Positions 1 to 7,729 of a DNA stretch of 64,000 nucleotides are shown piece after piece. The translations under genes and the position numbers were made by a program. Numbering within the stretch: position 1 is the stretch's first letter; every line of letters starts with the position of its first letter. The DNA lies in assembly GCF_030372275.1 (NCBI RefSeq), contig NZ_JAUDDJ010000003.1. One strand, written 5' to 3'. The stretch comes from Lawsonibacter sp900766145 (GTDB lineage Bacteria; Bacillota; Clostridia; Oscillospirales; Oscillospiraceae). The notes beneath the pieces are model-generated. The model was not told the origin of the DNA. It saw only the letters and a program-made list of their open reading frames with translations, and did not search any database.

Positions 1-160
1 ATCCCAGCTCCAGCGATCCCCCCAGAAGCAGGGGGCGGATCAGTTGGTAGATGAACAGGAAGGGGAGCACGTTCATCACAATGCCGATCAGCATCACCAC
101 CATGGAGAGATAGGTGGTCTTTCGGTACTCGCCTGCATACTCCAAGACTTTTTGAAACAC
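1..160 (-). CDS. ABC transporter ATP-binding/permease half-transporter, N-terminal part only (runs off window)
   Basis: Reading the minus strand from a GTG at 160 gives MFQKVLEYAGEYRKTTYLSM and then a long hydrophobic stretch, the usual start of an exporter-fold ABC half-transporter. The first transmembrane helix lies at about residues 18-42. An AGGAGG ribosome site (167-174) sits 7 bases before the GTG. The gene lies downstream of a TetR gene, with a terminator and a GTTAG/CTAAC box between them, exactly as at the four complete ABC pairs further right, so it is probably the first half of a fifth YbtPQ/IrtAB-like pair. The ATPase domain is outside the window, so the family rests on the N-terminus and the context. 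Confidence 0.7.
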   Translation of the reverse strand, partial: MFQKVLEYAGEYRKTTYLSMVVMLIGIVMNVLPFLFIYQLIRPLLLGGSLELG

Positions 161-182
161 AGCTGAACCTCCTTTTTTGATG

Positions 183-198
183 ATTAGTTATTGCTAAC
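183..198 (-). promoter_or_regulatory. GTTAG/CTAAC operator box before the left-edge ABC gene
   Basis: The plus strand reads ATTAGTTATTGCTAAC, one base off the consensus GTTAG-N6-CTAAC. On the minus strand a possible -10 (TATAAG) lies directly before it and the ABC ribosome site lies after it. Position and sequence match the other boxes in the window. Confidence 0.7.
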
Positions 199-209
199 TT
201 ATAGCCGGT

Positions 210-233
210 GAAAAACCTCTCCGCCGGGAGAGG
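210..233 (-). terminator. Intrinsic terminator after TetR
   Basis: On the minus strand CCTCTCC-CGGC-GGAGAGG forms a 7-bp stem followed by TTTTTC. It separates the TetR gene from the box-controlled ABC promoter. Confidence 0.75.
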
Positions 234-239
234 CTTTCC

Positions 240-857
240 CTATTTCTGAAACTGCAGCGCTCCATGCCAGTTGAACAGGCCGCAGACGATCCGGCAGTGG
301 GCCTCAATCTGCTCCCAGGTAAAGTGGTGGATGAAGGGCTCATAGATCATGGTCCAGAAGGCGGACAGGAGGATGTGCAGCTCTGCCGGCTCCACATTGT
401 TCCGGCACAGGCCCCGCCGCTGGGCCTCCGCTAAATAGGCGCTGGTGGCTTTCGTCAGAAGCTCCACCCAGTCGTGGGAGAAGTTGGCGTACCGGGTTCC
501 CTGGGAGCAGGCCAGCAGCAGATAGAAGTCGTCCCGCCGGTCGTAGAGGAAACGGAACCACCACATCATGTCCGCTCCGTCCATATCCCATGCCTTGATC
601 AGTTCCTGGTCGGACATGGCGGCGGGGTCTTTATCCCCCCGGGCATGGGCCACCTCATACAGGTCCGCCACGGTCTGCTCCACCACGGCGCAAAACAGAT
701 CCTCTTTCCCCTTGTACCGCTTATACAGCGCCCCGGTGGTGACGCCGGCTCCCTCGCAGATGGTTTTGAGAGACGCCTTTTCAAAGCCGCTTGCAAGGAA
801 CTCCGTTCGGGCGCTGTCCAGGATCCGGGGATCAATGGAGCGGTCCGCCACTGCCAT
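240..857 (-). CDS. TetR/AcrR family transcriptional regulator
   Basis: A 205-residue TetR-type repressor. The N-terminal helix-turn-helix covers about residues 10-55 (ASLKTICEGAGVTTGALYKRY), followed by a helical ligand domain. An AGGAGG site 8 bases upstream supports the ATG at 857. Three other TetR proteins in the window (at 24171, 32374 and 51950) share the same organisation, including a central LLL...GT.Y..F motif, and each precedes an ABC half-transporter pair, so it most likely controls the ABC genes at the left edge and itself. A 28-bp imperfect palindrome at 877-904 is its likely operator. The ligand is unknown; a metallophore is possible. Confidence 0.9.
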   Translation of the reverse strand: MAVADRSIDPRILDSARTEFLASGFEKASLKTICEGAGVTTGALYKRYKGKEDLFCAVVEQTVADLYEVAHARGDKDPAAMSDQELIKAWDMDGADMMWWFRFLYDRRDDFYLLLACSQGTRYANFSHDWVELLTKATSAYLAEAQRRGLCRNNVEPAELHILLSAFWTMIYEPFIHHFTWEQIEAHCRIVCGLFNWHGALQFQK

Positions 858-876
858 GCAATCGCCTCCTTGTTCA

Positions 877-904
877 ATAATTCGATTACCGATAATCTAA
901 TTAT
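877..904. promoter_or_regulatory. Likely TetR operator (28-bp palindrome)
   Basis: Bases 877-904 form a dyad centred at 890.5 with 12 of 14 positions paired; the core is GATTACCGATAATC. It lies just upstream of the TetR start and between divergent genes. It has the same length and the same number of mismatches as the palindrome before the TetR at 24171, but a different sequence. Confidence 0.6.
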
Positions 905-1003
905 CAATATAGCATGGAGGGTGGAACCTGTCAAGGGGAAACTGCGGAAAGAGCTGTTTCCATTTTTCCGCGTTTCTGGTATGATAGCCCTGAGGTGATG
1001 CTT

Positions 1004-1291
1004 ATGCAGCTAAACTTTGAGGGGATCGCCGTCGGTGCGGCGTCCCTGCTGATTATCGGTGCATTCCATCCGCTGGTAATCTGGTGCGAATACCACTTCA
1101 CCCAGCGGGTCTGGCCGGTTTTTCTGATTGCGGGTCTGCTCTTTCTCTGTGGGGCCTTGTTCGTTCAGGGACTGATCTCCATTGTTTTGGGGCTTTTGGG
1201 GGCAGGCTGCCTGTGGAGCATCCGGGAGCTGAAAGAACAGGCCCATCGCGTAGAGCGTGGATGGTTTCCCAAAAATCCTAAAAGAAAATAA
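1004..1291 (+). CDS. DUF4491 family small membrane protein
   Basis: A 95-residue protein starting MQLNFEGIAVGAASLLIIG, with three hydrophobic helices and the conserved ends of DUF4491 (an EY-F motif early, LWSI-REL in the middle, GWFPKNPKRK at the C-terminus). GAGGTG at 992-997 is well spaced for the ATG at 1004; an ATG at 998 is possible. The function of the family is unknown. It is transcribed divergently from the TetR gene and is followed by a strong terminator, so it is a single-gene unit. Confidence 0.8.
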   Translation: MQLNFEGIAVGAASLLIIGAFHPLVIWCEYHFTQRVWPVFLIAGLLFLCGALFVQGLISIVLGLLGAGCLWSIRELKEQAHRVERGWFPKNPKRK

Positions 1292-1338
1292 CCGACTGCC
1301 GCAGGAAGGATTTTCCGTCCTGCGGCAGTCGGTTTCTT
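1290..1338 (+). terminator. Strong intrinsic terminator after DUF4491
   Basis: AACCGACTGCCGCAGGA pairs perfectly over 17 bp with the sequence at 1318-1334, followed by TCTT. Its 3' edge touches the -35 box of the next promoter. Confidence 0.85.
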
Positions 1339-1390
1339 GACAGCGGGGGTGCAATTTTATATAATTGCCCTATGGTTAGCAATATCTAAC
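1337..1390 (+). promoter_or_regulatory. Consensus promoter with GTTAG/CTAAC box
   Basis: TTGACA (1337-1342), a 17-base spacer and TATAAT (1360-1365) form a perfect sigma-A promoter. The box GTTAGCAATATCTAAC (1375-1390) starts 10 bases after the -10, over the expected transcription start, where a repressor would block initiation. It drives the operon that begins with the Cys/His-rich mini-protein. Confidence 0.85.
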
Positions 1391-1441
1391 CAAAAGAAAA
1401 TACAATGCTTACCAATAAAAAGTTCCGAAGGAGTCATTGCT

Positions 1442-1624
1442 ATGATGGATCACTTGAATCAGATGGATACCCAAGAGCATGTTGTCAAGGTCGATCTTCT
1501 GCACCTGAACCCTGCCGACCCGGATGGAGGCTGCTGCTGTCATCACGAAGGGCACCCTTGCTGTGGGCGGCACTGCCATGGACAGGAGAACCAACCTATC
1601 GCGGAAGAGCGAGAAAAAGTGTGA
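1442..1624 (+). CDS. Cys/His-rich mini-protein (putative metal-binding)
   Basis: A 60-residue protein beginning MMDHLNQMDTQEH with a central metal-ligand cluster: GGCCCHHEGHPCCGRHCHGQ at about residues 29-48, holding six Cys and four His in 20 residues. AAGGAG (1428-1433) is 8 bases before the ATG at 1442. There is no signal peptide, so it is probably cytoplasmic. It is the first gene after a perfect promoter carrying the box, which suggests strong expression under metal control. I do not recognise a family; a metallothionein-like buffer, a metallochaperone or the precursor of a modified peptide are all possible. Two methyltransferases follow in the same operon. Confidence 0.7.
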   Translation: MMDHLNQMDTQEHVVKVDLLHLNPADPDGGCCCHHEGHPCCGRHCHGQENQPIAEEREKV

Positions 1625-1653
1625 TTGCATAATTTAGTACAGGGGAGATTGGC

Positions 1654-2031
1654 ATGAAAAAATCGTTGTTGGCTGCAGTTTTTGCAGTTTTGATCCTTTC
1701 CTTAGCGGGCTGCTTACCGCAGCAGGACTCTTCCGCTACATCAGATGCAGGGTTTCAGACTGCATTTGACAACAGTGTTGCCGCCAGTGATTTCACGGAT
1801 GAATTATTGGAGGATATGCTGGGGCAAAAGGGGATCAACAACTATGAGATCGAATTGACCTCCGGCGGCTTCATTACGGATGATCCTGTCACTTATCTTG
1901 TTGGCTATCGGTATCGCTGTAATGACGAAATTGAGGTCTATGGATATAAGCTGAGGCAGACAGAAGATGGATTTACCGTACTGGATGAGGGCCCCGAAGT
2001 GGGGGCATTTATTGTTGGGAATGGTGACTGA
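1654..2031 (+). CDS. Small lipoprotein of unknown function
   Basis: A 125-residue protein with a lipoprotein signal: MKKSLLAAVFAVLILSLAGC, lipidated Cys at about residue 20. The mature part is short and acidic with no domain I recognise. AGGGGAG precedes the ATG. It is the second gene of the operon started by the box promoter at 1337-1390, between the Cys/His-rich protein and a membrane-linked methyltransferase. It should sit on the outer face of the membrane; a role in metal or metallophore handling is inferred only from context. Confidence 0.7.
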   Translation: MKKSLLAAVFAVLILSLAGCLPQQDSSATSDAGFQTAFDNSVAASDFTDELLEDMLGQKGINNYEIELTSGGFITDDPVTYLVGYRYRCNDEIEVYGYKLRQTEDGFTVLDEGPEVGAFIVGNGD

Positions 2032-2043
2032 GCGATTTGTGAA

Positions 2044-2127
2044 ATGAGATCAGATTATCGGAAATGGATACTGAAGATGAATCCGGAAGGGGAGATGACT
2101 ATGAAGCCAGATTATCGGAATTGGATG
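2044..2127 (+). repeat. Short direct duplication at the methyltransferase start
   Basis: Bases 2044-2070 and 2101-2127 are near copies (ATGAGATCAGATTATCGG against ATGAAGCCAGATTATCGG, then GAAATGGATA against GAATTGGATG), 57 bases apart. The two start codons are in the same frame, so translation from 2044 would give MRSDYRKWI and from 2101 MKPDYRNWM. Only the second copy has a good ribosome site (AAGGGGAG). Confidence 0.65.
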
Positions 2128-2892
2128 CCCAGGGGCATGATCGTGGGGCTGGGAACCGCCGCCGGCGTACTGGCGGCGGGAAGCGCGGCTGCAGTCAGAT
2201 CACGGCTGCCTATGGGCCGGACGGCAAAGCATCTTGCCGGAGCGGCCCTGGGCCTGGGCGCTGTGGGATGTCTGGCGGGGGCGGCGTGGAGCCTGTACGC
2301 CCGCGAGATGTTTTCCTACGAGGGCGGGCGGCAGCTGTCCCGGCAGATCATCGAGGGCATCGCCGCATACATTGAACTTCCGGAGGGCGGCGTGGGCCTG
2401 GATGTGGGGTGCGGCAGCGGGGCGTTGACCATCGCCTGTGCCAAAAGGAACCCCTCGGGCCGCATGGTGGGCATCGACCGCTGGGGCGTGGAATACGCCT
2501 CCTACAGCCGGAAACTCTGTGAGCGGAACGCTCAAGCCGAGGGGGTGGACAATGCTGCCTTTCAGAAGGGCGACGCCCGCCATCTGGATTTCCCGGATGA
2601 GACCTTCGACGCAGTGACCAGCAACTACGTCTACCACAACGTCATGGGCGCGGACAAGCGGGTGTTGCTTCTGGAGACCCTGCGGGTGCTGAAAAAGGGC
2701 GGCGTCTTTGCCATTCATGACCTGATGGAGCCCTCCCGGTACGGGGATATGGACGAGTTTCTCCGCAAGCTACGGGAGGATGGCTTTCAAGAGGCGCAGC
2801 TGCTCCCCACGGCGGACGGAAGCTTTATGACGCCCTGGGAGGGAAAGACCCTGTTTCTATCTGGCTCCGCCCTGCTGATGGGCAGGAAGTGA
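2101..2892 (+). CDS. Class I SAM-dependent methyltransferase with N-terminal membrane anchor
   Basis: A 263-residue protein. Residues about 10-65 contain two hydrophobic helices; a Rossmann methyltransferase follows, with SAM motif I GLDVGCGSGALTIA at about residues 98-111, an acidic motif II (GIDRWGVEY) and the post-I block SNYVYHN. The ATG at 2101 is chosen over 2044 because AAGGGGAG is 7 bases upstream. A paralogue with the same layout lies at 19297-20111. The substrate is unknown. It lies in the operon with the Cys/His-rich peptide and a second methyltransferase, so the two may modify a metal ligand or a peptide. Confidence 0.85.
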   Translation: MKPDYRNWMPRGMIVGLGTAAGVLAAGSAAAVRSRLPMGRTAKHLAGAALGLGAVGCLAGAAWSLYAREMFSYEGGRQLSRQIIEGIAAYIELPEGGVGLDVGCGSGALTIACAKRNPSGRMVGIDRWGVEYASYSRKLCERNAQAEGVDNAAFQKGDARHLDFPDETFDAVTSNYVYHNVMGADKRVLLLETLRVLKKGGVFAIHDLMEPSRYGDMDEFLRKLREDGFQEAQLLPTADGSFMTPWEGKTLFLSGSALLMGRK

Positions 2893-2900
2893 GGGGATAT

Positions 2901-3764
2901 ATGCGGTGTCATCCCATTGAAAAGAATTCCATCCAGGAGACATTGGTGATTCCTCTGTACGGCCGGGCGCTGTGTACCAGAAAGTTCCCCCAGTTGTTTG
3001 CCGACCAGACGGCAGCGGAGCTGCTGGAGCAAATCGACTATGATTTTTCCGCCCTGGAGCAAAGATCCGGCGGCCTGCTCCAGACCTTCGGCGCCCTGGA
3101 GGTCGCCATGCGGCAGAGCGACCTGGCCTTTGAGGTGCGGGAGTATCTCCGCGCCCATCCCAGGGCCGCCGTGGTGAACCTGGGCTGCGGGTTGGACAGC
3201 ACCGGCCGGGCCTGTGACAACGGGCAGTGCCGCATCTACAATATCGACCTGCCGGACGTGATGGCGGTGCGGGAGGCACTGCTCCCCGCCGGGGAGCGGG
3301 AACGGAATCTGGCTGCCGATCTGAATGACCTCTCCTGGTTCGACGCCATCGACGCCCCGACGGAGGACGGGGCGGTGTTCTTTGCCGCCGGCGTGTTTTA
3401 CTACTTTCGGACAGAGCAGGTGCGCGCCCTCTGCGCGGCCATGGCAGAGCGATTTCCGGGTGGGCGACTGGTATTTGACGCCGCTGGGCCGACAGCGGTA
3501 AAACTGATGCTGAAAACCTGGGTCAAGCAGGCAGGCATCCGGGATGTGGGGGCGTATTTCTCCGTCCGGGATGCGGAGAAGGAATTGACGTCCTGGTCGA
3601 ACCGCATCTCCATATCTAGTCGGGGTTATATGCTGGGCTATCAGGATTTGCGGGGTCCGGGAATCCGTAATATCCATCGTTTGTTGGCCGGGATCGCCGA
3701 CGGGCCGATGAAGCTGCAAATCGTGCGGATGGAGTTTCAAGCCAGAAACGGGGTGAGTTCCTGA
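2901..3764 (+). CDS. LCM-family class I SAM-dependent methyltransferase
   Basis: A 287-residue protein of the leucine-carboxyl-methyltransferase/TcmP-like family: the motif VVNLGCGLDSTG at about residues 90-101 and YNIDLPDV about 20 residues later are the signature. Members methylate carboxyl or hydroxyl groups of small molecules and peptides. The ATG at 2901 follows GAGGGG. It begins 8 bases after the previous methyltransferase and its stop overlaps the next gene's ATG by one base, so the three genes are translated together. The substrate cannot be told from sequence. Confidence 0.85.
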   Translation: MRCHPIEKNSIQETLVIPLYGRALCTRKFPQLFADQTAAELLEQIDYDFSALEQRSGGLLQTFGALEVAMRQSDLAFEVREYLRAHPRAAVVNLGCGLDSTGRACDNGQCRIYNIDLPDVMAVREALLPAGERERNLAADLNDLSWFDAIDAPTEDGAVFFAAGVFYYFRTEQVRALCAAMAERFPGGRLVFDAAGPTAVKLMLKTWVKQAGIRDVGAYFSVRDAEKELTSWSNRISISSRGYMLGYQDLRGPGIRNIHRLLAGIADGPMKLQIVRMEFQARNGVSS

Positions 3765-4540
3765 TGAACGAACCCTTTATTTTCCGTGTCAGTGACTGCT
3801 ACTACATCCAGGCAAGCTATCCCTCTCCGGCGGAGCACCGGCATTTCGCCGCCCATTTGGTGTTTGCCATGGAGCGGCCCTTCACCGCCCTGGTGAATGG
3901 CGTATCCGTGGAGGCGGCGGGCATCGCTATCGGCTCTGATGTCCCCCACACGATTTTGAGCGAGGCCCCGACTCTGGTGGTGTTCATCGACGAGCTGACG
4001 CCTATGAGCCGCTGTGTGAAGCACACCCTTTTGCGGGGCGCTCCCTGGCGGACACTGGATACGTCTGTTTCCTCCGAGGTAGGGGAGCGGTGGCGGGATG
4101 TGCGCACGGAGGCGGATGCGGCCGCCGCCGCTGCCGAAACCGAGCGGCTGCTCGGATTGCAGGAGCAACGTACCTCTGCGGAGGATCCGCGGATACTGGA
4201 GGCGGCCGCCTACATGAAAGCAGCCCCCGCCCTGGAGCAGCTGACCATCCGGGAAGTGGCCCGGGCCGTCCACCTGTCTCCCAGCCGCCTGACCCATCTG
4301 TTCCGGCGGGATACGGGAATCTCTCCCCATCTCTATCTGGCAAACCTGAAGCTGGAACGGGCCTTCTATCTGCTGGAGACGGGACGCTCCCTCACCCAGG
4401 TCTGCATGGATGCGGGCTTTGCCACTCCCTCCCACATGGCGGACACCAGCCGGAAGTTGTACGGTATGTCCATGACAGAGGTGAAGCAGATTTTCCTGGC
4501 CGGCCTGGGCCGGACCAAAACAGCAGATGAACAGAAGTAA
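3764..4540 (+). CDS. AraC family transcriptional regulator
   Basis: A 258-residue protein with a cupin-like sensor domain (about residues 10-120) and a C-terminal double helix-turn-helix (about residues 145-245): LTIREVARAVHLSPSRLTHL, then LTQVCMDAGFATPSHMADTS. Its ATG overlaps the stop of the methyltransferase gene. It probably controls its own operon or a metal-related partner. It differs from the YbtA-like AraC proteins in the right half, being shorter and lacking their long central domain. Confidence 0.88.
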   Translation: MNEPFIFRVSDCYYIQASYPSPAEHRHFAAHLVFAMERPFTALVNGVSVEAAGIAIGSDVPHTILSEAPTLVVFIDELTPMSRCVKHTLLRGAPWRTLDTSVSSEVGERWRDVRTEADAAAAAAETERLLGLQEQRTSAEDPRILEAAAYMKAAPALEQLTIREVARAVHLSPSRLTHLFRRDTGISPHLYLANLKLERAFYLLETGRSLTQVCMDAGFATPSHMADTSRKLYGMSMTEVKQIFLAGLGRTKTADEQK

Positions 4541-4597
4541 ATGAGACAGGCCCCTGTTACAATGCCCCTATCTTACAAGAAGAAAGGGGCATTTGCC

Positions 4598-5764
4598 ATG
4601 TCTGTCATTACTTTTCCTGAGGGGACTTATCACTTCAACGACCATCCGCTCTTTGACTTCCAGCTCAATCGAGTGGTCATGTGGAACCATGGCGATCCGG
4701 CAGAGGTCCAGGCCCGGGGCGGGGAGATCACGGACTTCCCCTCCTGGGAGCGGGTCTTAAAGGAGCTCTCCGCCCAGGCGGAGGCCCGGGCGGACTGGGC
4801 GGCCGCCGCCGGGTATCTCCGAATGGCGGAGTTCTTCATGGTGCCGGACACCCCGGAGTGCCATGCCGTCTATGACCGGGCCAGGGAGATCTTCTATACA
4901 CACTTCGCCCATTTGTTTGCGGAGAAGGGTGGTCCCATCTATCGGGAGGAGGTGCCCTATGAGGGCGGCGTTCTGCCCTGCTGGCGCGTTCTTCCCGACG
5001 GCGCCTCCAAGGGCACCATCCTGTTCCATGGCGGCAACGACTCCCTGCTGGAGGAGTTCACCGACGCCCTGCTGTATTTGGCCCAGGGCGGCTATACAGT
5101 GCTGGCCTTTGAGGGTCCCGGCCAGGGAGCGGCCCTGCGGAAATCCGGCCTGACCTTCACGCCGGAGTGGGAGAAGCCGGTGGGTGCGGTGCTGAACCAC
5201 TATGGGGCAGACAATGTGACCATCATCGGCGTCTCTCTGGGCGGGGAGCTTTGCATGCGGGCGGCGGCCATGGAACCGCGTATCCGGCGGGTGGTGTCCT
5301 GGAGCGTGCTGCCCAGCATCTATGGCGCGCTGATGGCAGATAAGCCGGCGGAGATCCGGGCGAAGCTGGAGCACTGGCTGGACGAGAACAACCGGGACGC
5401 CATCTTGGACCTCTACGCCGGCCTGGCGGAGCGGGAGCCGCTGTTCCGCTGGTCCATCCAGCACTCCAACTACGCCTACGGCACCTCCGATGTGTACGAG
5501 TATCTGCAAAAAGCCCGGGCCTTCACCATTGAGCCGGTAGCGGAGCGGATCACCCAGGATGTGCTGCTTCTCAGCGCTCGGGAGGATCTGCTGGTGGACT
5601 TCGCCCTCTATAAGCAGGAAATCGACCTGCTGAAAAACACCCGCTCTCTGGAGTTCGCGGCGCCCGGCCGGGCGCTGAACGGCCAGGCCCACTGCAACAT
5701 GGGCAACACTAAATATATGCTGGACTTGATTCTGAACTGGAACGACCGGATGCTGGAACGATAA
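4598..5764 (+). CDS. Alpha/beta hydrolase (FrsA/esterase-like)
   Basis: A 388-residue serine hydrolase. The nucleophile elbow GVSLGG lies at about residues 211-216, an oxyanion-type HGGNDS at about 146-151, the acid in LSAREDLLVDF at about 325-335 and the His in GQAHCNMGN at about 366-374. AGAAAGGGG is 8 bases before the ATG at 4598, which matches the start of the conserved part. It is probably the last gene of the operon starting at 1442. Esterases near siderophore genes often open ester-linked metallophores, but the substrate here is unknown. Confidence 0.8.
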   Translation: MSVITFPEGTYHFNDHPLFDFQLNRVVMWNHGDPAEVQARGGEITDFPSWERVLKELSAQAEARADWAAAAGYLRMAEFFMVPDTPECHAVYDRAREIFYTHFAHLFAEKGGPIYREEVPYEGGVLPCWRVLPDGASKGTILFHGGNDSLLEEFTDALLYLAQGGYTVLAFEGPGQGAALRKSGLTFTPEWEKPVGAVLNHYGADNVTIIGVSLGGELCMRAAAMEPRIRRVVSWSVLPSIYGALMADKPAEIRAKLEHWLDENNRDAILDLYAGLAEREPLFRWSIQHSNYAYGTSDVYEYLQKARAFTIEPVAERITQDVLLLSAREDLLVDFALYKQEIDLLKNTRSLEFAAPGRALNGQAHCNMGNTKYMLDLILNWNDRMLER

Positions 5765-5806
5765 CAGCGGCAGGCCCCTATAAAATCGAAACCGACTTGC
5801 AAGAGG

Positions 5807-5836
5807 AAGGGCACAGTTCATTCGAGCCGTGCCCTT
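5807..5836. terminator. Hairpin at the 3' end of the AraC remnant
   Basis: AAGGGCAC at 5807-5814 pairs with GTGCCCTT at 5829-5836. The same arrangement, with a longer stem, ends the intact AraC gene at 28434-28463. It probably terminates the hydrolase operon from the left. Confidence 0.6.
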
Positions 5837-6012
5837 CTGTGATGCTCCAGTGGCGGACAGCCGAACTGCTTGATAAGGACTGCCGCCAATTTGCTCAGGT
5901 TTTTATAGCCTACCTTCTCCGCGGTTTCCGCCATCCGTAAGTCCGTGTTCCACTCGGCGCACAGGATATTCCGGGTTTCCTAGGCAGTGGCCACCTGGGA
6001 GCGGTTGAAGTG
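5818..6012 (-). pseudogene. Decayed AraC-family regulator remnant
   Basis: The minus strand keeps one reading frame with HFNRSQVATA, an in-frame TAG (5980-5982), then ETRNILCAE..., KVGYKNLSKLAAVL and QFGCPPLEHHRRARLE before a TGA. It lines up with the C-terminus of the AraC protein at 28445-29404 (TRSQVAIARETREILCAD ... QFGCPPLEYRRRARLD), but about 50 residues holding the first helix-turn-helix are deleted and the N-terminal sensor domain is missing. The premature stop, internal deletion and missing 5' end make it a clear pseudogene. It suggests a module like the one at 28.4 kb once stood here. Confidence 0.85.
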
Positions 6013-6023
6013 AAGTAAAGAGC

Positions 6024-6055
6024 AGGAGCTTCCCAACCATAAACGGGAAGCTCCT
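6024..6055. terminator. Bidirectional terminator-like hairpin
   Basis: AGGAGCTTCCC (6024-6034) pairs perfectly with GGGAAGCTCCT (6045-6055) over 11 bp, with short T-rich sequence on both sides. It lies 11 bases beyond the stop codon of the minus-strand binding protein gene and probably ends that operon. Confidence 0.7.
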
Positions 6056-6065
6056 TCTGTTTCTG

Positions 6066-6989
6066 TCAGGCGTAGGCAAACTCGATTGCGGAAGGCAGTT
6101 TGGTGCAATAGAGCCGGTAGAAATCCACATGAGAAAGATGTTCCAGCCATGCAGCGGATGGACAGAGGGCGTAATCGGCCTCCTGTCCGCTGCGCCGCCC
6201 GGTGCAGGCGGGGTAGACGATCAGATCCCCGTTTGCCGCATAGAAATCGCAAAGCTCACGGGAGAGAATGCGCTCTGCCACCCGGCGGGCCGCCCACTCC
6301 GGCGCAGAAGCGCGGGCACAGAGATAAGAGGGGATCAGGACCGGCCCCTCCTGGGGGACGCGGAGAAAGGTCTCCCGGCCGTCCGCTCGGAGGGCATAGA
6401 GGGAGGGAACCAGGGCGGTGCTGGTCTGCCCCTGACGCACCGCCTGAAAGGCCCCGATTGGCATATCGGCCACCAGACTCTCCCCCAGGAGCTTGGCGGC
6501 GGCCACCTGGCCCCACCGCTCCCACACGGACTTGACCACCGTTTTTGCCGCGGAATTGTTGATGCCCCCGAAAGCTAGCCCGCGCCAATCCGGCAGAGAG
6601 GTCTTGGCACAGGCCTCCGGCTCCCGGGTATAGTACACCAGCGGGATGGAGACAAAGGGCAGAAGACAGGGGCCCCGTTGTACCGCATTCAGCATGGGGC
6701 TCTGCCGCAGCGGGACCCAGTCAGCCGCCGGATAGAGATTCGACTTGAATTTGGAGAAGATCCGCAGATCCTCAAACACCTCCAGATCGGCGGAAACGAT
6801 GAGGTCCGGAAGTATGGCGTCCGGCCGGGCCAGGTACTCGGACATGTGTTCCGGATAGCCCAGGCCGAAATAGCGCACCTCCAGCCGGATGCCGTCACCC
6901 CGCAGCCGTTGGGCCAGGCCCTCCAGGAAAGCCTTCTCCTGACGGTGCAGGACGCAGATGTGGTTCCAATAGAGCAAAATAGACGTCAT
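6066..6989 (-). CDS. Substrate-binding-protein-like protein without signal peptide
   Basis: A 307-residue protein that resembles periplasmic binding proteins of the iron/spermidine type (segments LPDLIVSADLEVFEDL and LLPFVSIPLVYYTREPE are typical of the hinge and cleft), but it starts MTSILLYWNHICVLHRQEK with no signal peptide or lipobox, so it should stay in the cytoplasm. Its ATG overlaps the stop of the upstream ABC ATPase (ATGA). No permease is encoded with it. A cytosolic binding protein coupled to an ABC ATPase and a CobW-like GTPase hints at cofactor or metal delivery rather than import. Function unknown. Confidence 0.7.
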   Translation of the reverse strand: MTSILLYWNHICVLHRQEKAFLEGLAQRLRGDGIRLEVRYFGLGYPEHMSEYLARPDAILPDLIVSADLEVFEDLRIFSKFKSNLYPAADWVPLRQSPMLNAVQRGPCLLPFVSIPLVYYTREPEACAKTSLPDWRGLAFGGINNSAAKTVVKSVWERWGQVAAAKLLGESLVADMPIGAFQAVRQGQTSTALVPSLYALRADGRETFLRVPQEGPVLIPSYLCARASAPEWAARRVAERILSRELCDFYAANGDLIVYPACTGRRSGQEADYALCPSAAWLEHLSHVDFYRLYCTKLPSAIEFAYA

Positions 6990-7729
6990 GCCAAACAGGC
7001 TCCTTTCCGCAGTTGGATCTGATAGCGCCGCTGCTCCCGATAAGCCCTGCCCAGCGCTTCATAGAGGGCAGCCTCACCGGCAGTACGCTCCACCACAGCG
7101 GCCACCGCGCCGCCGGCCAGGACGATGCGCCGCCGGGCCATCAGTGCCGTATGGGGGTCGTGAGTGACAACCAGCACCAGTTTGTCTTTCTTCTGAAGCA
7201 GGCTCAAGGCCCGCTCCTTGTCGATGCCCGCATTTTCGATCTCGTCAATAAGGACAATAGGGCTGTCGCAGATCAGAGCAATGTCCGCGATCATCAGTGC
7301 CCTTGATTGGCCGCCGCTGAGCTGGTTCAGCCCCTGCCGGAGGTTTACCGGTTCCGGAGTGATCTCATTTGCAAGGGCCAGAACTTCCGCCGGGGCTGCC
7401 ATCCGGTCACGGCAGTGGGCGTGGAGCTGAAGAAACTCCTCCACACTGGCATCCAGTACAAAGCGCATATTCTGACCCAGATGGGCCACCAGATGGGCGG
7501 ATGTGCTCTGCCTCTCTGTCAGTGGGATCGGCGCTCCGTCCAGCAGGACCCGGCGGCCTGTGATGGAGTCTCCGCAGGCCAGCTGCTCAATGTCCTTGAT
7601 GAACCGGGACTTCCCGGAGCCGGTGTTGCCCACGATAGTGTATAGCTCCCCGCGTTTCAGAGATATGGAGTCAAAGGGCTCCGGCCGGCCGTCTTTTCCA
7701 CGACCGGCCAGGATGGTCACACTCCGCAT
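6986..7729 (-). CDS. ABC-type ATPase (soluble, no cognate permease)
   Basis: A 247-residue ATPase with Walker A GNTGSGKS (about residues 34-41), signature LSGGQSRALM (about 139-148), Walker B SPIVLIDEIENAG (about 158-170) and the switch His in VVTHDPH. Its Walker B uses IDEIENAG rather than the DEPT of usual importers. It overlaps the GTPase gene by 13 bases upstream and the binding-protein gene by 4 downstream, so the three are translationally coupled. No membrane partner is present, which argues for a role other than simple import. Confidence 0.8.
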   Translation of the reverse strand: MRSVTILAGRGKDGRPEPFDSISLKRGELYTIVGNTGSGKSRFIKDIEQLACGDSITGRRVLLDGAPIPLTERQSTSAHLVAHLGQNMRFVLDASVEEFLQLHAHCRDRMAAPAEVLALANEITPEPVNLRQGLNQLSGGQSRALMIADIALICDSPIVLIDEIENAGIDKERALSLLQKKDKLVLVVTHDPHTALMARRRIVLAGGAVAAVVERTAGEAALYEALGRAYREQRRYQIQLRKGACLA

